Shown here one piece after another: positions 54,444-63,534 of a DNA stretch of 64,000 nucleotides. Origin of the DNA: Chitinophaga sp. sic0106 (GTDB taxonomy: Bacteria; Bacteroidota; Bacteroidia; Chitinophagales; Chitinophagaceae); assembly GCF_019219075.1 (NCBI RefSeq), contig NZ_JAHUWJ010000009.1, positions 124,001-188,000 on the forward strand, given 5' to 3'. Each line of letters starts with the position of its first letter. Positions within the stretch are counted from its first letter, which is position 1. Under the pieces are notes generated by a model that ran no database searches, was not told the DNA's origin, and saw only the letters and a list, made by a program, of their open reading frames with translations. A program made the translations under genes and the position numbers.

Positions 54444-55370
54444 TTAATCAATCACTTTTACTCCTGCAGTATTAATCTGGGAAACGTATATTTTATAATC
54501 GACACCCAGGGGTGCATATACTCTGTCCATCATTTCCGCCACTTTGCGGGCATTGGCTTCGCCTTTGCTTAGCATAAACACTGAAGGGCCGGAGCCGCTG
54601 ATACCGCCGCCGAGGGCGCCTGCTTCCTTGCATTTTACTTTCAGTTCATGAAAGGCAGGAATGAGGATGCTGCGTACCGGTTCTACGATTACATCTTCGA
54701 GGGAGCGACTGATGAGTTCATAGTCTTCCTGGAAAAGGCCTGCCACCAGGGCGCCTACGTTGCCCCACTGGCGGATCGCGTCTGTCATCAGCACTTTTTG
54801 CTTGAGGATCTCGCGGGCATCAGAAGTTTTCACTTCTATCTGCGGATGGATAACGGATACCCATAACTCGGCGGGGGAGTTGAGGGCGATTATATCCAGC
54901 GGGCGGTAGCTGCGCACCATGGTGAAACCACCGAGGATGGCGGGGGCTACGTTGTCGGCATGTGCCGAGCCGGAGGCGAGGCGTTCACCTTCCATGGCAA
55001 AGCGCACCAGTTGTTTACGTGTAAATGGTTCTCCAAGCAGGTAGTTGACACCCACCACTGCGCCAGCGCTGCTGGCGGCGCTGGAGCCGATACCGCTGCC
55101 GGGATGAATATTTTTGAAGATTTCAATTTCTATGCCTACTTCGGGGTTTTCATATTTCTGCAGGAGTGCCTGTACAGCTACGCCTGCCACGTTTTTCAGC
55201 GGGTCCAGGGGAAGATCTGCCCCGTGAACGGCGGTGATACGGATGCCGGGTTCATTGCTCCTGCGCAGGATCATTTCATCGCCGGGTGCGTCCATAGCCA
55301 GTCCAATTACATCAAAGCCGCAGGCAACATTTGCAACAGTGCCGGGAGCAAATACTTTTATAGAATCCAT
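54444..55370 (-). CDS. thrB: homoserine kinase
   Basis: 308 residues, GHMP kinase family. It phosphorylates homoserine at the branch leading to threonine. The ATP-binding loop is HPGSGIGSSAASSAGAVVG; the N-terminal VFAPGTVANVACGFDVIGLA and the C-terminal GGGISGSGPSVFML are diagnostic. It lies 54 bp after thrA and 19 bp before thrC. Confidence 0.97.
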   Translation of the reverse strand: MDSIKVFAPGTVANVACGFDVIGLAMDAPGDEMILRRSNEPGIRITAVHGADLPLDPLKNVAGVAVQALLQKYENPEVGIEIEIFKNIHPGSGIGSSAASSAGAVVGVNYLLGEPFTRKQLVRFAMEGERLASGSAHADNVAPAILGGFTMVRSYRPLDIIALNSPAELWVSVIHPQIEVKTSDAREILKQKVLMTDAIRQWGNVGALVAGLFQEDYELISRSLEDVIVEPVRSILIPAFHELKVKCKEAGALGGGISGSGPSVFMLSKGEANARKVAEMMDRVYAPLGVDYKIYVSQINTAGVKVID

Positions 55371-55424
55371 ATACTTAATTTAATCATTGATTTTCAGGTA
55401 CGGAAATTATCAGATTGTTAATCG

Positions 55425-57866
55425 TTACCTGGCGGTACGGATAATGTCAGCAAATATGCCGGAAGCGGTAACATCTGCTCCTGCACCGGCGCCTTTCACG
55501 ATCAGCGGCTGTTCACGATACCTGCTGGTGGTATATAGTACGATGTTATCTTTTCCTTCCAGGTTATAGAAGGGGTGTTCTGGTGCGATACACTGTAATC
55601 CTACGGAAGCCTTGCCTTCTTCATAACGGGCTACGAACTTAAGGCGTTTGCCTGCGGCCACCGCGTTACTGAGTAACTGTTTGAAGTGGTCGGCGTGCAC
55701 ATCCAGCTGATCGTAGAAATCGGCAACAGTGGGGGCATCCAGGCAGGCTTGTGGCAGGAAAAGGTTGTTGGTGATATCGTCCATTTCCATTTTGGCACCG
55801 CTTTCTCTGGCCAGGATAAGGATTTTGCGCATCACATCCACGCCGCTCAGGTCGATGCGTGGATCTGGCTCGGTATATCCTTCATCCTGCGCTGCCTGTA
55901 CCACGTTACGGAAGTTAGCACCATTTACAAAATTGTTGAACACAAAGTTCAGGCTGCCGCTGAGTACTGCTTCAATGCTGTGTACACGGTCACCGCTGCG
56001 GATCAGGTCATTTAGGGTGTTGATCACCGGCAGTCCTGCGCCCACATTGGTTTCGAAGAGGAAGGAGGCGTTGTAGTTCTTCGCCAGTTCTTTCAGTTCC
56101 TTATAATATTGATAGTCGGAAGAGCAGGCAATTTTGTTACAGGTCACCACAGAGATACCGTGTTGGAGGAACTCGTGGTAGGTTTTAGCTACTTCAGCGC
56201 TGGCGGTATTGTCTACAAATACGCTGTTGCGCAGGTTCAGTGCTTTAATGCGGGCAATGTATCCCGGTATGTCGCTGGCATCTGCCTGTGGCAGCTGTTC
56301 TTTCCAGTCGCTCAGTTTGATGCCATATTCGCTCAGCAGCATATTTTTACTGTTGGCCAGGCCGGTTACGCGGATCTGGAGGCCCAGTTCTTCCTGAAGG
56401 AAGTTTTGTTGCTGTTGCAGTTGTTCCAGGAGCTTGCCACCTACGTTGCCGGCGCCTGCTACGAAGAGGTTCACTTGTTTCAGTGGTTTTTCGAAGAAGG
56501 TTTCGTGGATGAGGTTGAGTGCTTTTTTAACATCAGCTTTGTTGATGACAGCGGAAATATTTTTTTCGGTAGATCCCTGTGCAATCGCGCGCACGTTGAC
56601 CCCGTTACGGCCCAGTGTACCAAAGAGTTTACCACTGGTACCGTGGTGGTTTTTCATTTTATCACCTACGACTGCCACGATGCTCAGGTCTTTTTCTACC
56701 AGCAGGGGTTCTATTTTTTTCTCGTGTATTTCTGTTGCAAACTCCTCATCTACGGCGGCTTTTGCGCGCAGCATCTGCCCTTCGTGTATGCCCACGGTGA
56801 TAGAGTGCTCTGAGGAGCTTTGTGTGATGAGGATCACGTTGATGCGTTCCCGTAGTAAGGCTTCAAACAGGCGTTTGGAGAAGCCGGGTATGCCCACCAT
56901 GCCGCTGCCTTCGAGTGTGAGCAGGGCTATCTGCTGGATACCGCTGATGCCGGTTACGGCCATGCTGCGTTCGGAGCTGTCCTGTATGAGGGTGCCATAG
57001 TCTTCCGGGGCAAAAGTATTTTTGATCCACACCGGAATTCGTTTATCCATTACCGGTTGGATGGTAGGCGGATAAATAACTTTAGCGCCGAAGTGGGAGA
57101 GTTCCATTGCTTCTTCATAAGAGATGTGGGCAATAGGAATGGCCTGTGATACCAGGCGTGGGTCGGCGGTCATCATGCCGCTCACATCTGTCCAGATATC
57201 GAGTACGCTGGCGTTTACGGCTGCCGCAATGATGGCGGCGGTATAGTCAGAGCCGCCCCGGCCCAGGGTGGTGGTATCACCGTCGGCAGTAGCGGCTACA
57301 AAGCCCGGGAGTACGGTGTAGTCGGCGGCGGAATCGGCAAAGTATGCGTTGATGTTATGATTGGTAGCAGGGAAATTCACGGCGGCGTGGCCGAAGTTAC
57401 TGTCGGTAACGATTAGCTGGCGACTGTCTTTACAGGTAGCGTTGAGGCCTTGTTGTTTCAGCTTTTCTGCTACCAGTACGCAGGAGATCAGTTCTCCAAA
57501 GCTCATGATTTTATCGAGGGAGCGTGCGCTCAGTTCACCCACCTGGAAGATGCCATCACAGAGGTTTTCCAGGGTATTGAGTTTCTTTTTCAGTTGGCTT
57601 ATCTGGCTGCTTTGAGCAGTAATCGGGAATAATTCACGGATAGCATCGAGGTGGCGTGTCTCGATTTCCTGTAATACAGATTTATATGCTTCCTGACCAG
57701 CGCCGGCGAGTTGACCTGCGTTGATGAGTTTGTCGGTGATGCCACCCATGGCAGATACCACGATGGCGTATTTACCTGCGGGTTTATGCTTCACTAATAT
57801 CTGGCATACTTGTTCTATTGCTTTGGAGCTTCCAACGGATGTGCCGCCGAATTTTAAAACTTGCAT
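55425..57866 (-). CDS. thrA: bifunctional aspartokinase/homoserine dehydrogenase
   Basis: 813 residues. An aspartokinase domain (1 to about 295, KFGGTSVGSSKAI) is followed by ACT regulatory domains (about 310-460, SGMVGIPGFSKRLFEALLRE and LSIVAVVGDKM) and homoserine dehydrogenase (about 465-813, VNLFVAGAGNVGGKLLEQL for NAD(P), FLFETNVGAGLPVI). It catalyses the first and third steps from aspartate to threonine; the ACT domains suggest feedback inhibition by threonine. The ATG at 57866 is preceded by an 83-nt spacer after the leader-peptide stop. Confidence 0.98.
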   Translation of the reverse strand: MQVLKFGGTSVGSSKAIEQVCQILVKHKPAGKYAIVVSAMGGITDKLINAGQLAGAGQEAYKSVLQEIETRHLDAIRELFPITAQSSQISQLKKKLNTLENLCDGIFQVGELSARSLDKIMSFGELISCVLVAEKLKQQGLNATCKDSRQLIVTDSNFGHAAVNFPATNHNINAYFADSAADYTVLPGFVAATADGDTTTLGRGGSDYTAAIIAAAVNASVLDIWTDVSGMMTADPRLVSQAIPIAHISYEEAMELSHFGAKVIYPPTIQPVMDKRIPVWIKNTFAPEDYGTLIQDSSERSMAVTGISGIQQIALLTLEGSGMVGIPGFSKRLFEALLRERINVILITQSSSEHSITVGIHEGQMLRAKAAVDEEFATEIHEKKIEPLLVEKDLSIVAVVGDKMKNHHGTSGKLFGTLGRNGVNVRAIAQGSTEKNISAVINKADVKKALNLIHETFFEKPLKQVNLFVAGAGNVGGKLLEQLQQQQNFLQEELGLQIRVTGLANSKNMLLSEYGIKLSDWKEQLPQADASDIPGYIARIKALNLRNSVFVDNTASAEVAKTYHEFLQHGISVVTCNKIACSSDYQYYKELKELAKNYNASFLFETNVGAGLPVINTLNDLIRSGDRVHSIEAVLSGSLNFVFNNFVNGANFRNVVQAAQDEGYTEPDPRIDLSGVDVMRKILILARESGAKMEMDDITNNLFLPQACLDAPTVADFYDQLDVHADHFKQLLSNAVAAGKRLKFVARYEEGKASVGLQCIAPEHPFYNLEGKDNIVLYTTSRYREQPLIVKGAGAGADVTASGIFADIIRTAR

Positions 57867-57908
57867 AATGAATAAAATTTATACGTAGAAATATTCCGAT
57901 CCTTCCGG

Positions 57909-58061
57909 TTTGGTTACCACCTGGGTGGTCATTGGATGATATGTGAAAACTAACCCCGCACTGGGGTTGTAATAATGGTGGTGGTAATAATAGTGCTCAT
58001 GCATTCCCGCTGAGAGGTGGGAGTGAAGGAGGAGTGATATGTATTTTTCTGTAGCACTATT
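57909..58061 (-). promoter_or_regulatory. putative thr operon attenuator region
   Basis: Leader RNA before thrA with several mutually exclusive pairings. AGCACTATT in leader codons 2-4 (57997-57989) is a perfect match to AATAGTGCT upstream (58061-58053). AACCCC-agtgc-GGGGTT (57968-57952) forms a 6-bp stem followed by AGTTTTC. The Thr codons ACCACC can pair with GGTGGT at 57921-57916, which otherwise pairs with ACCAC at 57929-57925. Ribosome stalling on Thr/Ile codons would change which forms. The TTTTC stem is a weak terminator candidate; no strong T-tract is present. Confidence 0.6.
57950..58000 (-). CDS. thrL: thr operon leader peptide (Thr/Ile-rich)
   Basis: A 17-codon frame on the minus strand, 84 bp before the thrA start, encodes MSTIITTTIITTPVRG and stop. 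Six Thr and four Ile make up 10 of 16 residues, including a run TIITTTIITT, as in the E. coli ThrL leader whose stalling on Thr and Ile codons controls the thr operon. thrA, thrB and thrC follow directly. The start ATG is preceded by a purine-containing GCGGGAATGC stretch. The product itself has no function beyond being translated. Confidence 0.85.
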   Translation of the reverse strand: MSTIITTTIITTPVRG

Positions 58062-58739
58062 GTTTGTATGACGATTACGTTACAAAAGTCTATAATTACA
58101 ACGGTAAATTAAAGCGCAGTGGGGATATTTATGAAAATTTCAAATTTTGTATGTTTTATTAGTGATTTTAAAATTTAGGTAGATGTTAATTGAATTTTAT
58201 TGTGAATTTCAGGTAAATTGATAGCAGGCGTTAAATCAATGTTACGTAACCTGAATGATTAATTCATATCATTTGGTGACAATATTGTGACATTGATTCG
58301 CGTTTTAGGTGTCTTCTTTGTTGTTTTCTGCGCGAAGCGCAGCACCCGTTCCGGCAAAACCGAAGGTTATGCTGTTAAAACCCATCCGCAAAAAATTGCT
58401 TTGAAACAAAAATCCATTAACTTTAACAGGTAAATCAAACTGCATTGCCGGAGTTATTAAAATATACTTCCAATAGTCAGCTTCGCTACTATTTTCTTAT
58501 GGCTACCCTCGCCATGGATTCGGCTATGGCATAATCTTCCTTTTACCTGCCCCGCAGGGCTATTACCCTTTTAATTAGCGTAACTTTACAGCAGCGTTCA
58601 TAACCTGCCTATTCCGGTCGCATTCGCGATTCGTTAATCACTACGGTAACTCATTCAACAGCACCATTTATTATTCACAGACGGTATATTATAATCATAC
58701 ACCAATTCAATCAACTTATTTCTTTCAATAATTCCTGTT
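58062..58739. other. remaining divergent spacer between the thr leader and hmgA
   Basis: About 680 bp without a recognisable gene. The left half is AT-rich and should hold the thr promoter; GACTTTTG on the minus strand near 58089 is one base off the -7 consensus. The right half has a small hairpin CTGCGC-gaa-GCGCAG at 58328-58342, again with a 3-nt loop. No known RNA was seen. Confidence 0.45.
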
Positions 58740-59897
58740 ATGCCACATTATCATAAACTAGGACAGATTCCGCATAAGCGCCATACCCAGTTCCGCAAAC
58801 CGGATGGCAGCCTGTATTCGGAGCAACTCTTTTCTACAGAAGGATTTTCGTCCCATTCGTCCCTCTTATACCATTGTCACCCGCCTACCGAAATCGTAAG
58901 CGTAGATGAACCCTACAGCGTAGCGCCCAGGGTAGCAGAAGAAAAAATGCTGAAGCACCGCAGTTTCCAGGGATTTAACATCCAGCCGGAAGAGGATTTT
59001 CTGAAAAGCCGTAAGGCGGTGCTGGTCAACAACGACCTGCATATTGTGCTGGCTTCCCCCCGCAACAGTATGGAGGCCTATTTCTATAAAAATGCAGATG
59101 CAGATGAAATGATCTTTGTGCACGAAGGTTCCGGTACGCTGAAAACTCAGTACGGCCAGCTGAAATTCGGATATGGCGATTACCTTGTGATTCCCCGTGG
59201 TACCATCTATCAGATCAGCTTTGATACGGAAGTCAATCGCCTCTTTATTGTAGAGTCGTTTAGTCCTATCCGTTATCCAAAGCGCTACCTCAGCAAATAC
59301 GGTCAGCTCCTGGAGCATTCACCATTCTGCGAGCGGGATATCCGTCAGCCGGAAAACCTGGAAACCATTGACCAGGAGGGCGACTTCCTCATCAACATCA
59401 AAAAGAAAGGGGTCATGTACCCTATTCATTATAAACACCACCCCTTTGACGTTGTCGGCTGGGATGGTTGCGAATACCCGTTTGCCTTTTCTATCCACGA
59501 TTTTGAACCAATCACCGGCCGCGTGCATCAGCCACCGCCTGTGCACCAGACTTTCGAAGGTACCAACTTCGTAGTTTGTTCTTTCTGCCCGCGGCTGTTT
59601 GATTATCATCCTGAAGCCATACCTGCACCATACAATCACAGTAATATCGATAGTGATGAGGTATTATATTATGTAGATGGTGATTTTATGAGCCGCAAAC
59701 ATGTAACGAGAGGGATGATTACCCTTCATCCGGCAGGTATCCCGCACGGCCCTCATCCGGGCGCAGTGGAAAAGAGCATCGGCGCTAAAGAAACGAAAGA
59801 ACTGGCGGTAATGGTAGATACCTTCCATCCGCTGCAGATCACCGAAGCAGCACTGGGTATAGAAGATGCGTCCTACACCATGAGCTGGGCCGAATAA
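58740..59897 (+). CDS. hmgA: homogentisate 1,2-dioxygenase
   Basis: 385 residues. It cleaves the ring of homogentisate to maleylacetoacetate in tyrosine catabolism. It is shorter than the roughly 440-residue proteobacterial/eukaryotic enzyme but of the usual length for Bacteroidota. Iron-site motifs: PVHQTFEGTNFVV (His and Glu) and PAGIPHGPHPGA (His). The N-terminal HYHKLGQIPHKRHTQFRKPDG is conserved in this group. It is cytoplasmic. It precedes hppD by 66 bp, so the two form an operon. Confidence 0.95.
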   Translation: MPHYHKLGQIPHKRHTQFRKPDGSLYSEQLFSTEGFSSHSSLLYHCHPPTEIVSVDEPYSVAPRVAEEKMLKHRSFQGFNIQPEEDFLKSRKAVLVNNDLHIVLASPRNSMEAYFYKNADADEMIFVHEGSGTLKTQYGQLKFGYGDYLVIPRGTIYQISFDTEVNRLFIVESFSPIRYPKRYLSKYGQLLEHSPFCERDIRQPENLETIDQEGDFLINIKKKGVMYPIHYKHHPFDVVGWDGCEYPFAFSIHDFEPITGRVHQPPPVHQTFEGTNFVVCSFCPRLFDYHPEAIPAPYNHSNIDSDEVLYYVDGDFMSRKHVTRGMITLHPAGIPHGPHPGAVEKSIGAKETKELAVMVDTFHPLQITEAALGIEDASYTMSWAE

Positions 59898-59963
59898 CAT
59901 CCGCACAAAAAACAACCATAGTTAATACAACAACAAAATCATTAAACCACTCAATTGAAAGTT

Positions 59964-61094
59964 ATGGAAACAGCAACTGCAAATGCTTCCACAGTAAAAA
60001 ACCAGCAGGACTTCCTGCCGTTAAACGGAACTGACTACGTAGAATTTTATGTTGGCAACGCCAAACAGGCTGCTCATTATTATAAAACCGCTTTCGGTTT
60101 TCAGTCTGTAGCGTATGCAGGTCCTGAAACCGGCGTTAGAGACCGCGTGTCGTACGTGCTGGTGCAGAATAAGCTGCGCTTCGTACTCACTTCCCCGTTA
60201 CAGCCAAACAATCCCATGGCGGAACATGTAAATGCACATGGCGATGGTGTGAAAGTGCTGGCCCTCTGGGTTGATGACGCACGTGCTGCCTTCGAAGAAA
60301 CCGTAAAACGTGGTGCTAAACCTTACATGGAACCAACCGTTGAAAAAGATGAGTTTGGTGAAGTGGTACGCAGCGGTATCCATACCTACGGTGACACCGT
60401 TCACGTATTCGTGGAACGTAAAAATTATAAAGGCGCATTCCTGCCAGGTTATAAAGAATGGAAAACCACCTTCAATCCTGCCGATACCGGTTTGCAGTAT
60501 GTAGACCATTGCGTGGGTAACGTAGGTTGGAATGAAATGAATACCTGGGTTGACTTCTATGAAAAAGTAATGGGCTTCAGGAACCTGATTTCCTTCGATG
60601 ACAGCGATATCTCTACGGAATATTCCGCTCTCATGAGTAAGGTGATGAGTAACGGTAACGGCCGTGTTAAATTTCCTATCAATGAGCCGGCAGAAGGCAA
60701 AAAGAAATCCCAGATCGAAGAGTACCTGGATTTCTACGGTGGTCCCGGCGTACAGCACGTGGCTATCGCTACCAACGATATCGTGAAAACCGTTTCTGAC
60801 CTGCAGGCCCGTGGTGTGGAATTCCTCACCGTGCCTTCTTCCTACTATGAAACACTGCTCGAAAGAGTAGGGACCATTGATGAAGAAATTGCACCGCTGC
60901 AAAAGCTCGGTATCCTCGTAGACCGCGATGATGAAGGCTACCTGCTGCAAATCTTCACCAAGCCTATCCAGGACAGACCTACCGTTTTCTTTGAAATCAT
61001 TCAACGTAAAGGAGCACAATCCTTTGGTAAAGGAAACTTTAAAGCACTGTTTGAGTCTATCGAAAGAGAACAGGCGCTGAGAGGTAACCTGTAA
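59964..61094 (+). CDS. hppD: 4-hydroxyphenylpyruvate dioxygenase
   Basis: About 376 residues from the ATG (METATANAS); an in-frame TTG three codons earlier is less likely. It converts 4-hydroxyphenylpyruvate to homogentisate, the substrate of the upstream gene product. Two vicinal-oxygen-chelate domains; Fe ligands are visible in DHCVGNVGWNEM (His), VQHVAIATNDI (His) and VFFEIIQRKG (Glu). A strong terminator follows, so hmgA-hppD is a two-gene unit. Confidence 0.97.
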   Translation: METATANASTVKNQQDFLPLNGTDYVEFYVGNAKQAAHYYKTAFGFQSVAYAGPETGVRDRVSYVLVQNKLRFVLTSPLQPNNPMAEHVNAHGDGVKVLALWVDDARAAFEETVKRGAKPYMEPTVEKDEFGEVVRSGIHTYGDTVHVFVERKNYKGAFLPGYKEWKTTFNPADTGLQYVDHCVGNVGWNEMNTWVDFYEKVMGFRNLISFDDSDISTEYSALMSKVMSNGNGRVKFPINEPAEGKKKSQIEEYLDFYGGPGVQHVAIATNDIVKTVSDLQARGVEFLTVPSSYYETLLERVGTIDEEIAPLQKLGILVDRDDEGYLLQIFTKPIQDRPTVFFEIIQRKGAQSFGKGNFKALFESIEREQALRGNL

Positions 61095-61128
61095 TAACTG
61101 CTTATCACAACAACAAAATAGAGCCTGC

Positions 61129-61163
61129 ATCCGGGGCTGCCTTGCGCAGTCCCGGATTTTTTT
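61129..61163 (+). terminator. terminator of the hmgA-hppD operon
   Basis: 12-bp stem with one G-U, ATCCGGGGCTGC paired with GCAGTCCCGGAT around the loop cttgc, followed by a run of seven Ts. It is the clearest intrinsic terminator in the window. Confidence 0.92.
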
Positions 61164-61358
61164 AGGCCTCACCTGGGAATTGTCTGTACCAAATACTATA
61201 TCCATAACCCACTGCAACCCGATAGCACTCCTTATCAATAATTTCCACCTATTAACATTTTATTAATATATAATTATTGCCACAAAGCAATCCAACTCAG
61301 CCATTTTTCCGTATATCAACCCGAATATATAAGAATATATATTTTTAATTGATAACCT

Positions 61359-62165
61359 ATGTCCAACAACAACTTGACCCGTAAGGCTGCTAATGCCTTA
61401 CTGCTGGCCGTTTTAGGCCTAAGCTCCGCTTTTACAGTGCCTGGAGAACCGCAACCCACTTACCTGACCAGTATCAGCTCGTCAGGAGGCCGTACCACCG
61501 TAGAGTACAATGCCGACAAATCCATTAGTCGCCTGGTGCAAGTGCACAAAGGGGAGAGTGGTGACTACAATGAGGTAATTAAGCCGGTGTACGACAATGG
61601 TCGCCTGGTGAAAACCATGGCTTCAGATGGCACCTCCGCAGATGAGGTGAATACCAGCCTGGACTATAACCCCCAAGGGCAGGTAACCCGCATCAGTTAT
61701 TACCGTAATGAGGTCGTTTATGCCTACGATTCGCTGGTGTATAACGAGGCCGGCCAGCTCACCACCCGCCACCAGTTTACCGCACAGCCATCGAAAGGCA
61801 ATTTTGACAACAGTGGTTACCAGGAGTTTACCTGGGATGCTGCCGGCGACATCATCCGCCAGGATAATTATGGTAAACAGCCAGGGTTTTCAAAGTTTCT
61901 GCGCCTTTCCAGTATCAGTTACCGTTATGATAATAAAGTAAATTCCCGTCAGCAGCACCCGGGCCTCCGCTGGATACTTGAGCTGCAGCCGGCCAATTTA
62001 TCGGCTCATAACGTGGTCTCTGAAACACTGACCAGCAGCAGGTCTTCACGTGCGGTAACCTCCACCTGCACCTACTCTTATTCCGGCGGTAAGTTCCCGT
62101 TAAAGGCGACCTATTCCTCCGATGCCGATCGCGAAATTGTTAAAATGGAATTTACAAGGTTGTAA
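61359..62165 (+). CDS. secreted YD-repeat-like protein
   Basis: 268 residues. The signal peptide ends near SSAFTVPGE; the rest is beta-rich with YD/RHS-like repeats, e.g. VEYNADKSISRLVQ, LDYNPQGQVTRISYY, LVYNEAGQLTTRHQF and FTWDAAGDIIRQDNY. Such short YD-repeat proteins (DUF4595-like) are common in Bacteroidota, exported and of unknown role. No toxin domain follows the repeats, so this is not an RHS toxin. Confidence 0.75.
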   Translation: MSNNNLTRKAANALLLAVLGLSSAFTVPGEPQPTYLTSISSSGGRTTVEYNADKSISRLVQVHKGESGDYNEVIKPVYDNGRLVKTMASDGTSADEVNTSLDYNPQGQVTRISYYRNEVVYAYDSLVYNEAGQLTTRHQFTAQPSKGNFDNSGYQEFTWDAAGDIIRQDNYGKQPGFSKFLRLSSISYRYDNKVNSRQQHPGLRWILELQPANLSAHNVVSETLTSSRSSRAVTSTCTYSYSGGKFPLKATYSSDADREIVKMEFTRL

Positions 62166-62223
62166 GTACCCCGACAATAACTTAACTTTACATGCAATAT
62201 AATTTGTAATTGTTTCGTTGTCT

Positions 62224-62412
62224 ATGAGTATACAGACGCTGTTCGGGATTTTGTTTTTGCTGGCGGGGATTTTTCAGGCTATCACAGTCATATTGATTTA
62301 TCTTGGGCACAAAAGCTATGTTTTACGGTTTATAAGCAGGAAAGTGGCCATGGTACTTTATTCCCTTATTGCCTTTTTCTTATTTTTCCTGGCGTATATT
62401 AATCTGGCTTAA
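62224..62412 (+). CDS. small membrane protein, function unknown
   Basis: About 62 residues from the ATG at MSIQTLFGILFLLAG; a TTG two codons earlier is possible. Two membrane helices, about 3-24 and 38-60, with a basic loop (YVLRFISRKVAMV). No family was recognised. It stands 22 bp before the L,D-transpeptidase gene and may be co-transcribed with it. Confidence 0.6.
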   Translation: MSIQTLFGILFLLAGIFQAITVILIYLGHKSYVLRFISRKVAMVLYSLIAFFLFFLAYINLA

Positions 62413-62434
62413 CTTAAAATTTTGTTGAATTTGT

Positions 62435-63184
62435 ATGAAGCGAATTTTAGCACTCGCATTGATGTTGTTGGCAGGGGGCAGTTTATATGCCCAGCAATCT
62501 TTTCTTGAGAACCAGAAGATGTACCCTAAAGTAGGAGAGGCGTACCGTCAGAAGGAAGAACTGATCCGTAAAGAGTTTGAAAAGAAAGGACTGGCTTACC
62601 CTGCGAGGTATATCTTTATCCGTTCCTTCAAGCTGGACAGCGAAATGGAAATCTGGGTGAAAAACAATCCCCAGGATACCTTCCGCCTTTTTAAATCCTA
62701 CAGGGTGTGCACCTTGTCCGGTAAAATGGGCCCTAAACGCAGGGAAGGCGATCGCCAGGTACCTGAAGGGTTCTATTATATCAACGATTTCAACCCTAAC
62801 AGCAACTATCACCTGTCGCTCGGTATCAATTACCCGAACTTTTCCGACCGCATTCTCAGCGATCCCAAACGTCCGGGCAGTGAGATCTATATCCACGGTA
62901 ACTGCATAACTGTAGGCTGTATCCCGCTCACTGATGAGTTTATCGATGAGGTGTATATCCTCGCGGTAAATGCCAAGAACTCAGGCCAGGACTTTATTCC
63001 AGTGCATGTGTTTCCTGTTAAATTCAGCAACAGCAGGTCGGTCGATTACCTGTCAGGCGTACCAGTGGTGGATTCCATCAGTCGCCCTTTCTGGGCTGAC
63101 CTCCGTACCGCTTACGACTACTTCGAAAAGCACCACAAATTGCCGGTGGTGATGATCGATGATAAGGGCAAATACACGCTGTAA
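62435..63184 (+). CDS. L,D-transpeptidase family protein (YafK-like)
   Basis: 249 residues, signal peptide ending GSLYAQQ. The YkuD-type catalytic motif is IYIHGNCITVGCIPLTDE, with His and nucleophile Cys in the order HGxx(x)TxGC; FRLFKSYRVCTLSGKMGPKRREGDRQVPEGFYYI is typical of YafK/DpaA-like members. It acts in the periplasm on peptidoglycan cross-links or lipoprotein attachment (family knowledge); the exact reaction is not decided by sequence. Confidence 0.9.
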   Translation: MKRILALALMLLAGGSLYAQQSFLENQKMYPKVGEAYRQKEELIRKEFEKKGLAYPARYIFIRSFKLDSEMEIWVKNNPQDTFRLFKSYRVCTLSGKMGPKRREGDRQVPEGFYYINDFNPNSNYHLSLGINYPNFSDRILSDPKRPGSEIYIHGNCITVGCIPLTDEFIDEVYILAVNAKNSGQDFIPVHVFPVKFSNSRSVDYLSGVPVVDSISRPFWADLRTAYDYFEKHHKLPVVMIDDKGKYTL

Positions 63185-63534
63185 GAAAATAATAAGAGAT
63201 AAAGGAACAGGGTCGGGACCAGTTGGTCCCGACCCTGTTCCTTTTGAGAGGAAACCTGCGGTCTCCCTCTCAAAAGAACGGTGAATCATTCCTCAGTGCT
63301 TCACGCGCTGCAATCGTTCCCAATTTTCCCGGAGCAGGCGGCCCATCGGCCCGCCTGCTCCAGGATATACGTTTGCCTTGGGCAAACGTATATCCTGGAC
63401 AGATTAACAAAAAAACATCCCCTTCTTAACATCCTCCTACCGCTTCGCAAGAAAACCTCCGCTTTCATCCATGTTAATTTGGTTTTTATTAAATTTTTTC
63501 TAAACTTACCAGCCGGTCAAATCAATTCATCATT
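63185..63534. repeat. array of four palindromes in a 350-bp intergenic region
   Basis: Four inverted repeats lie back to back. 63201-63221 with 63224-63244 is a perfect 21-bp stem with a 2-nt spacer. 63241-63251 with 63266-63276 is 11 bp. 63331-63341 with 63351-63361 is 11 bp. 63359-63377 with 63381-63399 is a perfect 19-bp stem with loop ttg. The four arm sequences differ from each other. No T-tract directly follows. The first may terminate the transpeptidase transcript. The rest up to 63534 is AT-rich leader of the next gene. Confidence 0.75.

Noticed and set aside
61359..62165. RHS/YD-repeat toxin
   Set aside because: Only a few short YD-like repeats, no hyperconserved core and no C-terminal toxin domain or immunity gene.
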